A stretch of DNA of 60,440 bases, from contig JAKPEO010000028.1 in assembly GCA_029551925.1 (NCBI GenBank), positions 1 to 60,440 on the forward strand. Direction: 5' to 3'. The stretch comes from a bacterium. GTDB taxonomy: Bacteria > JAGOBX01. A program made the translations under genes and the position numbers. Under the pieces are notes generated by a model. That model saw only the letters and a program-made list of their open reading frames with translations, ran no database searches and was not told the DNA's origin. Positions 43,916 to 52,916 of this stretch are shown piece by piece; the first letter of the stretch is position 1, and each line of letters begins with the position of its first letter.

Positions 43916-45334
43916 TTAATCTTTTATAATATATTTTGTTCCTTCTTTTGTATCTCTGATTTCTATTCCTATTTTTTCAAGTTCTGCGCGGATAAAATCC
44001 GCAAGTTTAAATTGCTTTTCAATGCGAACAGTAGTGCGAACATTTAATAATATCTTCATTATCTCATCAATTTTTTTCAAATGTTTATCTTGATTAGAAT
44101 GCAAATCTTGCGGTTGCAATCCCAAAATTGCGCAATAATTCAAAAACTCGCTTTTTATAAGAGATTTTAAATCTTGCGAAATATATGAAGCCGCTGTTTT
44201 TTTTTGGATAGTATGAATAAAAGTATGGAGCGCTGCTAATGCGCCGGCAGTATTGAAATCATCGTCCATTGCTTCAATAAACGCCAATTGCATATTTTTT
44301 ATTGACTGATTGTAAAACTCACGGCTCTCGACATCAACAATATCGCATTTTGCAGATTCCAATTCAAACAAGAAATTTTTCAATTTTTCAAATGCGGATT
44401 TGCTTGCTTCCAAATGTTCATCGGAAAAATCTAATGGCGAACGATAATGCGACGAAATTAAAAAATATCTCAATACCTGCGGATTATATTTTTTCAAAAT
44501 GTCTTTTATAAGAAAAAAATTATTTAGAGATTTAGACATTTTTTCTTTGTTAATAGTGACAAAACCATTATGCAGCCAATATTTCACAAATTGTTTATTC
44601 AGCGCCGCTTCTGATTGCGCTATTTCATTTTCGTGATGCGGAAAAATCAAATCCATTCCGCCGCCGTGAATATCTATAGTGTCATCATTAAAATATTTCA
44701 AACTCATTACAGAGCATTCAATATGCCAGCCGGGTCTGCCGTTAGACCACGGCGACTGCCAATACGGCTCATTCGGTTTAGCTGGTTTCCATAAAGTAAA
44801 ATCTAATGGATTTCTTTTTTTTTCATCAGTCTTTACTCGCGCGCCAGCTTTTTGTTCAGACAAATTTCTATTAGATAATCGCCCGTAATTTTTAAATTTT
44901 TCAACATCAAAAAATACTTCGCCGTCTATAACATAGCCAAAGCCATTATCAATAATTTTTTTGATAAACTCTATAATTTCATCGATATTTTCCGATACAC
45001 GCGGATAATAATCAGCATCTAAAACATTCAATTGTCTAATATCTTCAAAATAACTTTCAATATATTTATCCGCTAATTTTAACGGCTCTATTTTTTCGGC
45101 ATTTGCAGCATTGATTATTTTATCGTCTATATCAGTAAAATTTTGGATATAATGCACTTTATATCCTTTAAATGTTAAATATCTTCTAATAGTGTCAAAA
45201 GCGACATAACAGCGCGCGTGGCCTATATGACAATGATTATAGGGCGTAATACCGCAGACATACATTTTCACTTTCGACGCGTCTGTAGGTTCGAATTTTT
45301 CTCTTGTTTTGGTAAAAGTATTATAAACAAACAT
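43916..45334 (-). CDS. cysS: Cysteinyl-tRNA synthetase
   Basis: Charges tRNA-Cys. It is 472 residues, class I synthetase. The zinc/ATP site CGITPYNHCHIGHARCYV contains the HIGH motif. WHIECSVMSLKYF and the HGGGMDLIFPHHENEIAQSEA segment bind zinc and cysteine. The KMSKS loop is KEKMSKSLNNFF. The C-terminal anticodon-binding helical region extends to the end. First gene of an operon with the ComEC-like and GT87-like genes, behind a near-consensus promoter. AAAGGAA precedes the ATG. Confidence 0.97.
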   Translation of the reverse strand: MFVYNTFTKTREKFEPTDASKVKMYVCGITPYNHCHIGHARCYVAFDTIRRYLTFKGYKVHYIQNFTDIDDKIINAANAEKIEPLKLADKYIESYFEDIRQLNVLDADYYPRVSENIDEIIEFIKKIIDNGFGYVIDGEVFFDVEKFKNYGRLSNRNLSEQKAGARVKTDEKKRNPLDFTLWKPAKPNEPYWQSPWSNGRPGWHIECSVMSLKYFNDDTIDIHGGGMDLIFPHHENEIAQSEAALNKQFVKYWLHNGFVTINKEKMSKSLNNFFLIKDILKKYNPQVLRYFLISSHYRSPLDFSDEHLEASKSAFEKLKNFLFELESAKCDIVDVESREFYNQSIKNMQLAFIEAMDDDFNTAGALAALHTFIHTIQKKTAASYISQDLKSLIKSEFLNYCAILGLQPQDLHSNQDKHLKKIDEIMKILLNVRTTVRIEKQFKLADFIRAELEKIGIEIRDTKEGTKYIIKD

Positions 45335-45388
45335 AAAATATCTATTCCTTTAAAAAAATAGTAACCTTAAAAATATTAAAAAAAAAAT

Positions 45389-45417
45389 ATTATACTAAAT
45401 ATCCAAAGATTAATCAA
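45389..45417 (-). promoter_or_regulatory. Candidate cysS operon promoter
   Basis: On the minus strand TTGATT (45417-45412), 17 bases, TATAAT (45394-45389), 54 bases before the cysS ATG. Confidence 0.6.
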
Positions 45418-45515
45418 GTGATTTTTGAAAGTTCAATTTTTTTTAAATTTTTCTTGAAATATTTTTTTTTGGTAGTATGATAAAAAAAATTTTTGTGTTT
45501 TTGCGTAGGAAATTT

Positions 45516-45995
45516 ATGGGGCAAAATCCGTATAATCAATATAAAAAATCAGCAATACAAACAGCAAGTCAAGGCAAATTGATTCTGATGATGTATGAAG
45601 GCGCTATACGTTTTATAAATGTTGCGATAGAAAATATGCCGGAGAAACGTTATGATATAGTAAATAAAAACATAATAAAAGCGCAGGATATTATTACAGA
45701 ATTAATGCTGGCATTAAATATGGAACAAGGCGGCGAGATTGCAAAAAATTTGTATAGTTTATATGAATATATGAATCGTAGATTAGTTGAATCAAATTTA
45801 AAAAAAGATCCGAATATTGCTTCCGAAGTGATAAAATTATTAACTGAACTGAAATCAGCGTGGGATATAGCAGTAAAAAAAACAAATGAAATGCAGCAGT
45901 CAAAATTTGTTCAACCGCAAATGCAACAACAGAGCACAGACTATCAGCCGCCGGATAAAAATATTCCGGGCGGCACTTTGAATATTTCAGGGTAA
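45516..45995 (+). CDS. fliS: Flagellar export chaperone FliS
   Basis: Binds the C-terminus of flagellin in the cytosol and keeps it unpolymerised until export. From the ATG at 45516 it is 159 residues. NPYNQYKKSAIQTASQGKLILMMYEGAIRFI is the FliS N-terminal signature, followed by NIIKAQDIITELMLAL and SLYEYMNRRLVESN. The C-terminal 30 residues are Gln/Pro-rich. A TAGGAAATTT ribosome binding site directly precedes this ATG, whereas the frame from 45477 has none. It starts a plus-strand unit with a FliT-like gene, a helicase and a glycosyltransferase. The flagellin gene is not in the window. Confidence 0.94.
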   Translation: MGQNPYNQYKKSAIQTASQGKLILMMYEGAIRFINVAIENMPEKRYDIVNKNIIKAQDIITELMLALNMEQGGEIAKNLYSLYEYMNRRLVESNLKKDPNIASEVIKLLTELKSAWDIAVKKTNEMQQSKFVQPQMQQQSTDYQPPDKNIPGGTLNISG

Positions 45996-46001
45996 TTTTT
46001 T

Positions 46002-46373
46002 ATGATTGAAAAAAAATTTTTGCTATTAAAAGAAATAAAGGAAATAATCAGCGCGCAAAAAACAAAATTAGACAAGGTCGAAGAACTCGAAAATTTAATA
46101 AATCAAGAGCAAGAAAAAATTGATGAACTCAAAAAAATCGATGAAAATTTACAAAAAAATAAATACATCTATTCAAAAAGCGAAAGAGAAAAACTTATTG
46201 AAATAATAGAAGAGATAAACACTCTAAAACAAAATATAATCGCCGAATATTCAGTAAAACTCGAAGATTATAAAAAGCAAGAAAAACAATTAAATACGTC
46301 GCGAGAATTAGCCAATAAATATTATCAAAAACCGCCAATTATGCCGAGATTTTTTGATACATTATTAAAATAA
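46002..46373 (+). CDS. Small coiled-coil protein, possible FliT-like chaperone
   Basis: A 123-residue, almost wholly helical and highly charged protein (LKEIKEIISAQKTKLDKVEEL, ENLQKNKYIYSKSEREKL) ending in a proline-containing tail (KPPIMPRFFDTLLK). No signal peptide or membrane segment. It has no motif that assigns it. Its size, helical nature and place six bases after fliS resemble FliT/FlgN-type flagellar export chaperones, which often follow fliS. That is inference from context. Its stop shares one base with the start of the helicase gene. Confidence 0.55.
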   Translation: MIEKKFLLLKEIKEIISAQKTKLDKVEELENLINQEQEKIDELKKIDENLQKNKYIYSKSEREKLIEIIEEINTLKQNIIAEYSVKLEDYKKQEKQLNTSRELANKYYQKPPIMPRFFDTLLK

Positions 46374-48916
46374 TGAAATTGCAAAATTATATCAGCGCTA
46401 CGGCAATTGAAAAAATTCAAAATGCTATTGTCGCAGCAAAATTTAACGAGGTTTTTTTTCGCGGATTAACTGATGACAACAAATTAGTAATAGATGTAGA
46501 AATAATTGCCCGCGGCAATAGTTTCAGCGTGCCTGCTATTCTTAGAAATTTATCAGTAGGCGATGTTGTCATACACAATCATCCTTCTGGCAGTCTAACG
46601 CCTTCTGATGCTGATAACAATATCGCTTCATATTTAGGTAGTTTTGGTGTAGCTTCATATATAATAAATAACGCGGTTTCAGAAATTTATGCGATAGTTG
46701 AGCCATTTGAAAAAGAACATTTAAAAAAAATCGAGAATAGCGAAATAGAAAAATATTTTTCAGAAAACGGTATTTTAAAAAAATTATTTCGCGGATATGA
46801 ATACAGACCACAGCAAAAAACAATGGCTCTGAATGTTTTGAATACATTTAATAATAATTCCATTTCTTTAATTGAAGCGAGCACCGGCACCGGCAAAACA
46901 ATATCTTATTTAATACCTGCAATTTTATGGTCAATAACCAACAAAGAAAAAGTAGTAATTGCGACAAACACAATAAATTTACAAGAACAGATTATAGAAA
47001 AAGATTTGCCGGTCATCCGAAAAATTCTGCCGTTAAAATTTGAATACATTTTAGTCAAGGGCCGCAATAATTATATATGTCTAAATAGATTATACAAAGC
47101 GTCTGAGCAGCCGGAATTATTCAATATTACCGATAAAAAACATTTACAATTAAATGAAATATTGGAGTGGATAAAAATTACTGATAACGGTTCTAAAAGC
47201 AGTTTGAATTTTATACCATTATCCGAACTATGGGACGAGATATGTTCAGAAACAGATAATTGTATGCATACTAAATGCAAATATTTTCAAGAATGTTTTG
47301 TGAACAAAATGCGGATAAAAGCGAACAGCGCTAATATTTTAGTTGTAAATCATCATATATTGCTGTCTGATATAATGCTGAAATTTATCCAAAAAAATTA
47401 TAAGATATTCGGCGTGCTTCCTGAATTCAGAAGATTAATAATTGATGAAGCGCATAATATTGACGATACGGCAATAAAACACTTAGGCGCTGATTTTTCG
47501 AGTGCCGGGCTTGATAAAATATTGTCTAAATTTTATCATTTGTGGCACGGCAAAGAAAAAGGAAAATTAGCGTATATCCGCAACAAAATCATATTCGACA
47601 GTAAAATCGAGAAAAAAGAGAAAATTCTAGAATTCATCAATAACGAAGTAATTGTAAATATAAAAGAACTTCGCGATGAACAAAAAGAATATTTCTTGAT
47701 AATTAAAAATTATTTTTGCGAGCGGCAAAATAGCAAAAAAAATAATTTATTGAAAAGTTTGAAAATTAGAATAACAGATGATATATTATGCGATAAATAT
47801 TATTTAGATGAATGCGAGATATTATTATCAGAACTTTTAAAAAAATATAATGAATTATCTAAAAAAATTGAAAAAGCAATTAAACTCTATGAAAAATTAA
47901 TCAGCGATAACGATAAAGAATCGCAAAAAGAAATAAATAACACAATAATAAACGAATTAACTGCGATTATGCGGAAAATAGATAGCATTAGCGCGAATAT
48001 CAAAGAATTTGTAAATCCGCAAAATTTTGATAATAATGTGCGGTGGATAGAAATACCAAATATTGAAAAAGATCATATTGAATTTTATTCGATGCCGATT
48101 GATGTCTCTGAAATTTTTTTTGAAAGCGTTATAGTCCCGCATAAAACAATAATATTCACTTCTGCGACATTGACAATATCAAAAGAATTTAATTTTTTCA
48201 AAAAGTCATTGGGCGTGGATAAATTAGAAGAAGACAATATTACAAAATTAATTTTAGATACTCCTTTTAATTATAAAGAACAGGCAAAATTAATCATACC
48301 GCGCGATTTGCCTGAACCTGATAATGAAACATTTACTGACCGCACTTCTAATTTTTTAAAAGATCTTTTATTTAAAACTGAACGCAATACATTTTTATTA
48401 TTCACTTCGTATCTGCAACTGCAAAAAACTCTGAATAAATTAAGAGCCGAACTTTCAGAAGCAAAATTCAATGTGCTTGTGCAAGGCGAAGAATCAAGAA
48501 GACAGTTGATAGATAAATTTCGCAAGCAATATAAATCTGTATTATTTGCAACTGACAGTTTTTGGGAAGGCGTAGATGTGCGCGGCGACGCTTTAGAAAT
48601 TGTGGTATTATTCAAGTTGCCGTTCAAAACGCCGGATGATCCGATAGTTGAAGCGAAAACAGAATATTTAAAAAGACACAGACATAATGCTTTTAACGAA
48701 TATCAATTGCCAAAAGCAGTTATAAAATTAAAGCAAGGCGTAGGCAGATTAATAAGAACAAAAAACGATAAGGGAATAATAGTTATACTCGACAACAGAA
48801 TAAAGACAAAAAATTACGGCTCAAAATTTTTGAAATCGCTGCCCGCTGATATTCCGATAGTTTACGAAGTCTGCAAAGAATGTATGAATGAAATTGAATT
48901 TTTTTTTAAGAGATGA
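46373..48916 (+). CDS. DinG-like Fe-S helicase with N-terminal RadC-type JAMM domain
   Basis: An 847-residue two-part protein. Residues about 1-115 are a RadC-like JAMM domain with an intact metal motif: His68, His70 and Asp81 in HNHPSGSLTPSDAD, with Glu26 as candidate catalytic Glu. From about 140 a superfamily 2 helicase of the DinG/XPD group follows: YRPQQKTM, Walker A ASTGTGKT (169-176), four or five cysteines (236, 291, 297, 302, 308) for an iron-sulfur cluster, VVNHH and DEAH (358-361). ATDSFWEGVDVRGD and LKQGVGRLIR sit near the end. DinG unwinds forked DNA and R-loops. The JAMM part may be a nuclease-like or peptidase module. Confidence 0.88.
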   Translation: MKLQNYISATAIEKIQNAIVAAKFNEVFFRGLTDDNKLVIDVEIIARGNSFSVPAILRNLSVGDVVIHNHPSGSLTPSDADNNIASYLGSFGVASYIINNAVSEIYAIVEPFEKEHLKKIENSEIEKYFSENGILKKLFRGYEYRPQQKTMALNVLNTFNNNSISLIEASTGTGKTISYLIPAILWSITNKEKVVIATNTINLQEQIIEKDLPVIRKILPLKFEYILVKGRNNYICLNRLYKASEQPELFNITDKKHLQLNEILEWIKITDNGSKSSLNFIPLSELWDEICSETDNCMHTKCKYFQECFVNKMRIKANSANILVVNHHILLSDIMLKFIQKNYKIFGVLPEFRRLIIDEAHNIDDTAIKHLGADFSSAGLDKILSKFYHLWHGKEKGKLAYIRNKIIFDSKIEKKEKILEFINNEVIVNIKELRDEQKEYFLIIKNYFCERQNSKKNNLLKSLKIRITDDILCDKYYLDECEILLSELLKKYNELSKKIEKAIKLYEKLISDNDKESQKEINNTIINELTAIMRKIDSISANIKEFVNPQNFDNNVRWIEIPNIEKDHIEFYSMPIDVSEIFFESVIVPHKTIIFTSATLTISKEFNFFKKSLGVDKLEEDNITKLILDTPFNYKEQAKLIIPRDLPEPDNETFTDRTSNFLKDLLFKTERNTFLLFTSYLQLQKTLNKLRAELSEAKFNVLVQGEESRRQLIDKFRKQYKSVLFATDSFWEGVDVRGDALEIVVLFKLPFKTPDDPIVEAKTEYLKRHRHNAFNEYQLPKAVIKLKQGVGRLIRTKNDKGIIVILDNRIKTKNYGSKFLKSLPADIPIVYEVCKECMNEIEFFFKR

Positions 48917-48920
48917 CTAA

Positions 48921-50081
48921 ATGAAAAAAATATTATTTGTTGAAAAAGCAGGACAATATAATGTTATTGGATTAATGCTCATTCATATAGCGGACGCATT
49001 TCAAAAATTAGGATATGCGGTAGAAATAGCGCATTATGAATATTTAAAAAAAATTGATTTTCAAATTAAAGCGGATTATATATTTAGTATCAATGGTTTT
49101 TTAGGTGACGGAACTTTCAGCGAAATATTGAAAAAAATTAATTCTAAATGGATTACTTTATTAGTAGATAGCCCGTATTATCATACTCAAACATTAGATT
49201 ATGTAACAGATAAATTCATTCCCGTCAGTATAGACAAAGCGCATCAAGAAATAATAAAAAATGTATTTTATCATAAAAATGCGCTGTTTATGCCGTTTGG
49301 CGCACCTGAAAATATTTTTCAAGAAATGAAAGATATAAACACCAGAAAAATTCCGATTGCGTTTTTCGGGTCGCTCGGCAGCAAAAACGAATGGCGTAAC
49401 AGAGCGCTTGAATATTTTAATAATCTTACTATTTTAGTGGAGTATCTTGAAAATAAATTGAATGAATATGCGGAAAAATATAAATTAATTTATACTGATT
49501 TGCTATTTGAAGAAATAAAAACAGATTTTTTTAAAATTATATCAATTGCCGAAAACGAAAAATTTTTGTTAGAAATCAAATTGTATCATATTGTAGATAG
49601 TTATTTTAGAATGAATAATCGTTTGAATATTTTAAATGCTTTGAAAGATATGGCGCTTGCGATATTCGGAAATATTAATCCAGAAGATTTTGAAAAAAAC
49701 AAATTTGTCATAAATAAAAATTTGCCATTTGATAAAACATTAATGTTTATGGCTAACACTGCTGTTGTATTAACTATTTCGCCAAGTATGATTTATTCAA
49801 TGTCAGAGCGATTGACTTACTCGATGTCATTAGGAAATATAATAGTCGCTGATACTAACAATTATATTGCAGAAAATTTCAATGATCAAAAAATCGGATA
49901 TTTTTTTAACAGCGATGATTTGGCTAATTTGAAAGAAAAAATACAAAATATTTTGGCTAATCCTAAATTAAAAAAAGAATATTCAGAATTTGCGCGCAGC
50001 GAATTTTTGAAAAATCACACTTGGACAATACGAATAAAACAATTAATTAAAGATTTAAAACAACTGCATTACGATATTTAG
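48921..50081 (+). CDS. CgeB-like glycosyltransferase
   Basis: A 386-residue GT-B type protein. The start KKILFVEKAGQYNVIGLML and KADYIFSINGFLGDGTF form the first Rossmann half. WITLLVDSPYYHT and IPIAFFGSLGSKNEWRNRALEYF are typical of the CgeB/DUF3880 glycosyltransferase group. Near the end, MIYSMSERLTYSMSLGNIIVADTNNYIAENF is the donor-binding region, followed by a Glycos_transf_1_2-type tail (LKEKIQNILANPKLKKEYSEFARSEF). Relatives lie in spore-coat and flagellin glycosylation clusters. It follows the helicase by four bases in the fliS unit, so flagellin glycosylation is a reasonable guess. Confidence 0.78.
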   Translation: MKKILFVEKAGQYNVIGLMLIHIADAFQKLGYAVEIAHYEYLKKIDFQIKADYIFSINGFLGDGTFSEILKKINSKWITLLVDSPYYHTQTLDYVTDKFIPVSIDKAHQEIIKNVFYHKNALFMPFGAPENIFQEMKDINTRKIPIAFFGSLGSKNEWRNRALEYFNNLTILVEYLENKLNEYAEKYKLIYTDLLFEEIKTDFFKIISIAENEKFLLEIKLYHIVDSYFRMNNRLNILNALKDMALAIFGNINPEDFEKNKFVINKNLPFDKTLMFMANTAVVLTISPSMIYSMSERLTYSMSLGNIIVADTNNYIAENFNDQKIGYFFNSDDLANLKEKIQNILANPKLKKEYSEFARSEFLKNHTWTIRIKQLIKDLKQLHYDI

Positions 50082-50118
50082 TTTTTTAATTATATTATTC
50101 ATAGCAAAGACGCAGAGA

Positions 50119-50361
50119 ATGCAAAGAAAAAAAGTTTCACTGCTTTTAAACCAGCAAAATTTTTCTGTGCGAGAATTTGTAAAAAAAAATAAAAAAACGA
50201 AGGCGTTTAATTATTATAAGACACAAATATTGGAACTTTTTACAAGCACCATCCATAATAAAAAAATAATGTTCATATTAAATGCATTAAAAAAATATTC
50301 ACAAAAAAATTCGAAAAAACTTGATTTTTATTTTGGGATGTGCTATATTATCAATAGGTAA
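50119..50361 (+). other. Doubtful 80-codon ORF
   Basis: Reads MQRKKVSLLLNQQNF, rich in Lys and Asn, with no recognisable domain and no ribosome binding site. Its 3' end overlaps the strong promoter at 50321-50349. This spacer of about 310 bases otherwise contains only the phrase GCAAAGACGCAGAGAATGC at about 50104, which resembles low-complexity repeat remnants. Probably not a gene. Confidence 0.15.
50321..50349 (+). promoter_or_regulatory. Strong promoter of the 50398 small gene
   Basis: TTGATT (50321-50326), 17 bases, TATATT (50344-50349). The predicted transcript begins near 50356, about 40 bases before the ATG. Confidence 0.6.
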
Positions 50362-50378
50362 GGTAACAAATAAGGATG

Positions 50379-50390
50379 TGAGGGGGGGAG
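50379..50390 (+). promoter_or_regulatory. Unusually strong purine-rich ribosome binding site
   Basis: TGAGGGGGGGAG, with a run of seven G, ends 4 bases before the first and 7 before the second of two adjacent ATG codons (50395, 50398). G runs are otherwise almost absent from this AT-rich window. Confidence 0.65.
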
Positions 50391-50394
50391 AACC

Positions 50395-50712
50395 ATGATG
50401 GTTACAAGCGAAATTTTAGCTTCCAGCTATCAAACTGCGATTGCTCAAAATTCAGCCCGCGCAGAAGACACAGCAAAAGAAGAAAAGGTTGCCAAAGAAG
50501 AGCCAAAAACTTCTGAGCAGCCGAAAAAAGTAGAAAGCGATGTTGTGTCTATTACTCGCGAAAATATGCGGGCAGTAGAATTTAGTTTGTCTAGTTTTAT
50601 GGAAGCAATTGAAAAATTAAATAGCGTCAAGGATTATCTCAATACTAATCCAGCTGGCGCTGTGTCATTACAAGGGAATATTGCCGCTGAAGCTGCTGCA
50701 TTACTCTTGTAA
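50395..50712 (+). CDS. Small, probably highly expressed protein of unknown function
   Basis: A 104-105-residue protein. The N-terminal 20 residues are weakly helical (SEILASSYQTAIAQ). Residues about 22-48 are a Lys/Glu linker (AKEEKVAKEEPKTSEQPKK). Residues about 49-88 form an amphipathic helix (MRAVEFSLSSFMEAIEKLN). The end is hydrophobic (LQGNIAAEAAALLL), reminiscent of the polymerising C-termini of flagellar filament or rod-type proteins, but no family is recognised. It has no signal peptide. Its own promoter, an exceptional GGGGGGGAG ribosome binding site, and a near-perfect terminator show a monocistronic, strongly translated gene. A motility role is suggested only by neighbouring fliS. 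Confidence 0.75.
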   Translation: MMVTSEILASSYQTAIAQNSARAEDTAKEEKVAKEEPKTSEQPKKVESDVVSITRENMRAVEFSLSSFMEAIEKLNSVKDYLNTNPAGAVSLQGNIAAEAAALLL

Positions 50713-50740
50713 TTAATTATTTACATACTTGCCTATCTTG

Positions 50741-50780
50741 GGCGGAATACTTAATCAGTATTCCGCCTTTTTTGTTTTTT
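50741..50780 (+). terminator. Rho-independent terminator
   Basis: GGCGGAATACT (50741-50751) pairs perfectly with AGTATTCCGCC (50757-50767) around TAATC, followed by TTTTTTTGTTTTTT. It is the best terminator in the window, 28 bases after the small gene stop, and overlaps the 3' end of the convergent radical SAM gene. Confidence 0.9.
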
Positions 50781-52354
50781 TACCAGTCAACCGCACCGTA
50801 TGGCAATTCAAAATTTTGCAAATGTTCATAAAATTCATAGATAAATTTATTTTTGTTTTTCACTATTTTGTTTATGCCATAAATTTTATTAAATTTTTTT
50901 AGTAAATCCCTTAAAATATAAAACAATTGTTCGTCATTAAATTTCGTAAAAGTTTCAATTTTCAAATTTTCAAATTTATAATCGAATTTATCCAATACAC
51001 GATACATTTTAGATAAATTTATAAAGCGAATAAATCGTAAAAGCGTTAATTGCGTCAATCTATCTAAATATTGAGTTTCATAGCCAACTGCCGTCATTCG
51101 CATCTGCGTCCATTTAATATTGGAAATGTCAATAAAATTATTCAATGGCATATCTGGCAAAGCATAAAAAATACTCGGTCCGATTATCGCTTGATGGCGA
51201 TTTAAAAAATTGATTATATTGATAATTTCAGAAATAGTTTGATTTGGCAAGCCAATTATAAAATATACTGTTAAATTTAATTTTTCGTTTTGCGCAATTT
51301 TTATTATCTCTTCGAGTTTTGAAAAATCTGCGCGACGCATTAATATATCAGTATTTGTATTGACAATTGAAACATTAAGATTTTTCAATCCTGCGAATTT
51401 CAACGCTTTGATTTTTTGTTCGTTTAAATTAAGATAATGCAAACCGTTCATAAAATATAAGCGTATATTAGGAAATTCAGTTTTTAAAAAAGAGCAAAGT
51501 TCTAAAAAATAATTTTCGTCTAATCCGAAATTATCGTCTTCGACATTTAACGCTTGTATCTGATATTTTTTTATATTTGCTATTAATTCGCGTTTCAATA
51601 GTTCAATATTTTTTGTTTGATAAATTGCTGAAATATTATTATTTACAGTGCAAAATTTACAATTATACGGGCAGCCGCGCGATGTTAATATTGTCATCAA
51701 TTTATTTTTGCCGATGCGATATTTATTAGTATCTATGTATTTTAAATCCAATGGATATTCGTTTATATCAAAATTCGCCAAGACCGATGTTTTCAATATT
51801 TCACCGTTTTTGAGAAATGCGATATTATTGACTTTTTCTGGGATTTGCAGATTTTTCAATAATTCAACAAGCGTTCGTTCGCCTTCATAAAAAACAATGA
51901 AATCAAAATATTTGCTCTTTAAAAAATAGTCAAACATAATTTTAGCATTATATCCGCCGCCGATGACTATGGCTTCCGGATAAATTCGCTTTATAATTTT
52001 AGCTAATTCAAAGGCGGTTTTATAATATGCTGTAAAATTAGAAGAAATGCAATAAACATCAAACTTTTCGGATTTGATAATTTCAGTTAATTCTTCAATG
52101 CTGTGACCAAATCTATAATAATCTGAAAAAATACGAGTGGGGGCAAAATCTTCTAAATAATAATCTTTTAAATATTTCAAATCATCGTCAATTTTTATTT
52201 TTTTTGGGTTGATGCCAGTAATGCAATCAAGTATCTTCACTTCAAAATTATTAATGGATAAAGCGCTGGCAATATACAATAACCCTAATGGAAAAGTGCG
52301 CTGGTTTGTAATATAAAAATCTTCAATCGGCGGCTGTATTAGTAAAACCTTCAT
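50780..52354 (-). CDS. B12-binding-domain radical SAM protein
   Basis: A 524-residue enzyme. The N-terminal cobalamin-binding-like domain (about 1-190) opens KVLLIQPPIEDFY and contains PLGLLYIASAL and IVIGGGYNAKIMFDYF. The radical SAM core begins TILTSRGCPYNCKFCTVNN, whose CxxxCxxC binds the 4Fe-4S cluster that cleaves SAM. VEDDNFGLDENYFLELC and YFIIGLPNQTISEIINI are usual core segments. Such proteins methylate or rearrange unactivated carbons in lipids, tetrapyrroles or natural products, and the substrate here is unknown. It is downstream of the LOG gene by 7 bases. Confidence 0.88.
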   Translation of the reverse strand: MKVLLIQPPIEDFYITNQRTFPLGLLYIASALSINNFEVKILDCITGINPKKIKIDDDLKYLKDYYLEDFAPTRIFSDYYRFGHSIEELTEIIKSEKFDVYCISSNFTAYYKTAFELAKIIKRIYPEAIVIGGGYNAKIMFDYFLKSKYFDFIVFYEGERTLVELLKNLQIPEKVNNIAFLKNGEILKTSVLANFDINEYPLDLKYIDTNKYRIGKNKLMTILTSRGCPYNCKFCTVNNNISAIYQTKNIELLKRELIANIKKYQIQALNVEDDNFGLDENYFLELCSFLKTEFPNIRLYFMNGLHYLNLNEQKIKALKFAGLKNLNVSIVNTNTDILMRRADFSKLEEIIKIAQNEKLNLTVYFIIGLPNQTISEIINIINFLNRHQAIIGPSIFYALPDMPLNNFIDISNIKWTQMRMTAVGYETQYLDRLTQLTLLRFIRFINLSKMYRVLDKFDYKFENLKIETFTKFNDEQLFYILRDLLKKFNKIYGINKIVKNKNKFIYEFYEHLQNFELPYGAVDW

Positions 52355-52361
52355 CTATTTG

Positions 52362-52916
52362 TTAAATGTTAGATATGTCTAACATTTTTTTCAATAAAAC
52401 ATCTGCCGTATTCGTAATAATCAGTTTTTTGATAATATGTGAAGAAATAAAATTTTCTGAAACTGCATATTCAAGAAACTCAATCAGTTTATCATAATAA
52501 CCGTTTATATTCAAAAAAGCGCAGGGCTTGACTATTTTATTTAATTGTGTTAATGCAATTACTTCAAATATTTCGTCTAATGTCCCGATGCCACCCGGCA
52601 AAGCAATAAACGCATCAGATTCTTCAATCATTCGTTTTTTGCGTTCTGCCATTGTATTCACTAAAATTAATGAAGTAATATTTGTATCCGCTATTTCGCG
52701 CAGCATCATAAATTTTGGAATAATACCAATTACTTTACCGTTATTTTTCATCATTGTATCAGACAACACGCCCATCAGCCCTACATTAGCGCCGCCGTAA
52801 ACTAATGTAAGATTATTTTTTACTAATAATTTCGCTAATTTTTCTGTTTCGGATTTATAGGGCTCATTAATATTTTTATTTGACCCGCAAAATACGCAAA
52901 TATTATTTATTTTCAT
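52362..52916 (-). CDS. LOG family nucleotide phosphoribohydrolase
   Basis: A 184-residue Rossmann-type protein of the LOG (lonely guy, formerly lysine decarboxylase-like) family. It hydrolyses nucleoside 5'-monophosphates such as AMP or cytokinin ribotides to free base and ribose 5-phosphate. ICVFCGSNKN at the N-terminus, LVYGGANVGLMGVLSD, ERKKRMIEESDAFIALPGG and GIGTLDEIFEVIAL carry the PGGxGTxxE active site and the conserved Arg. The start is the ATG at 52916; the longer frame begins with TTG at 52925. It overlaps the mutase stop by 14 bases. Confidence 0.9.
   Translation of the reverse strand: MKINNICVFCGSNKNINEPYKSETEKLAKLLVKNNLTLVYGGANVGLMGVLSDTMMKNNGKVIGIIPKFMMLREIADTNITSLILVNTMAERKKRMIEESDAFIALPGGIGTLDEIFEVIALTQLNKIVKPCAFLNINGYYDKLIEFLEYAVSENFISSHIIKKLIITNTADVLLKKMLDISNI

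Noticed and set aside
50119-50361. 80-codon ORF upstream of the small gene at 50395
   Set aside because: No ribosome binding site, poor composition, and its end overlaps a strong promoter; listed only as doubtful.
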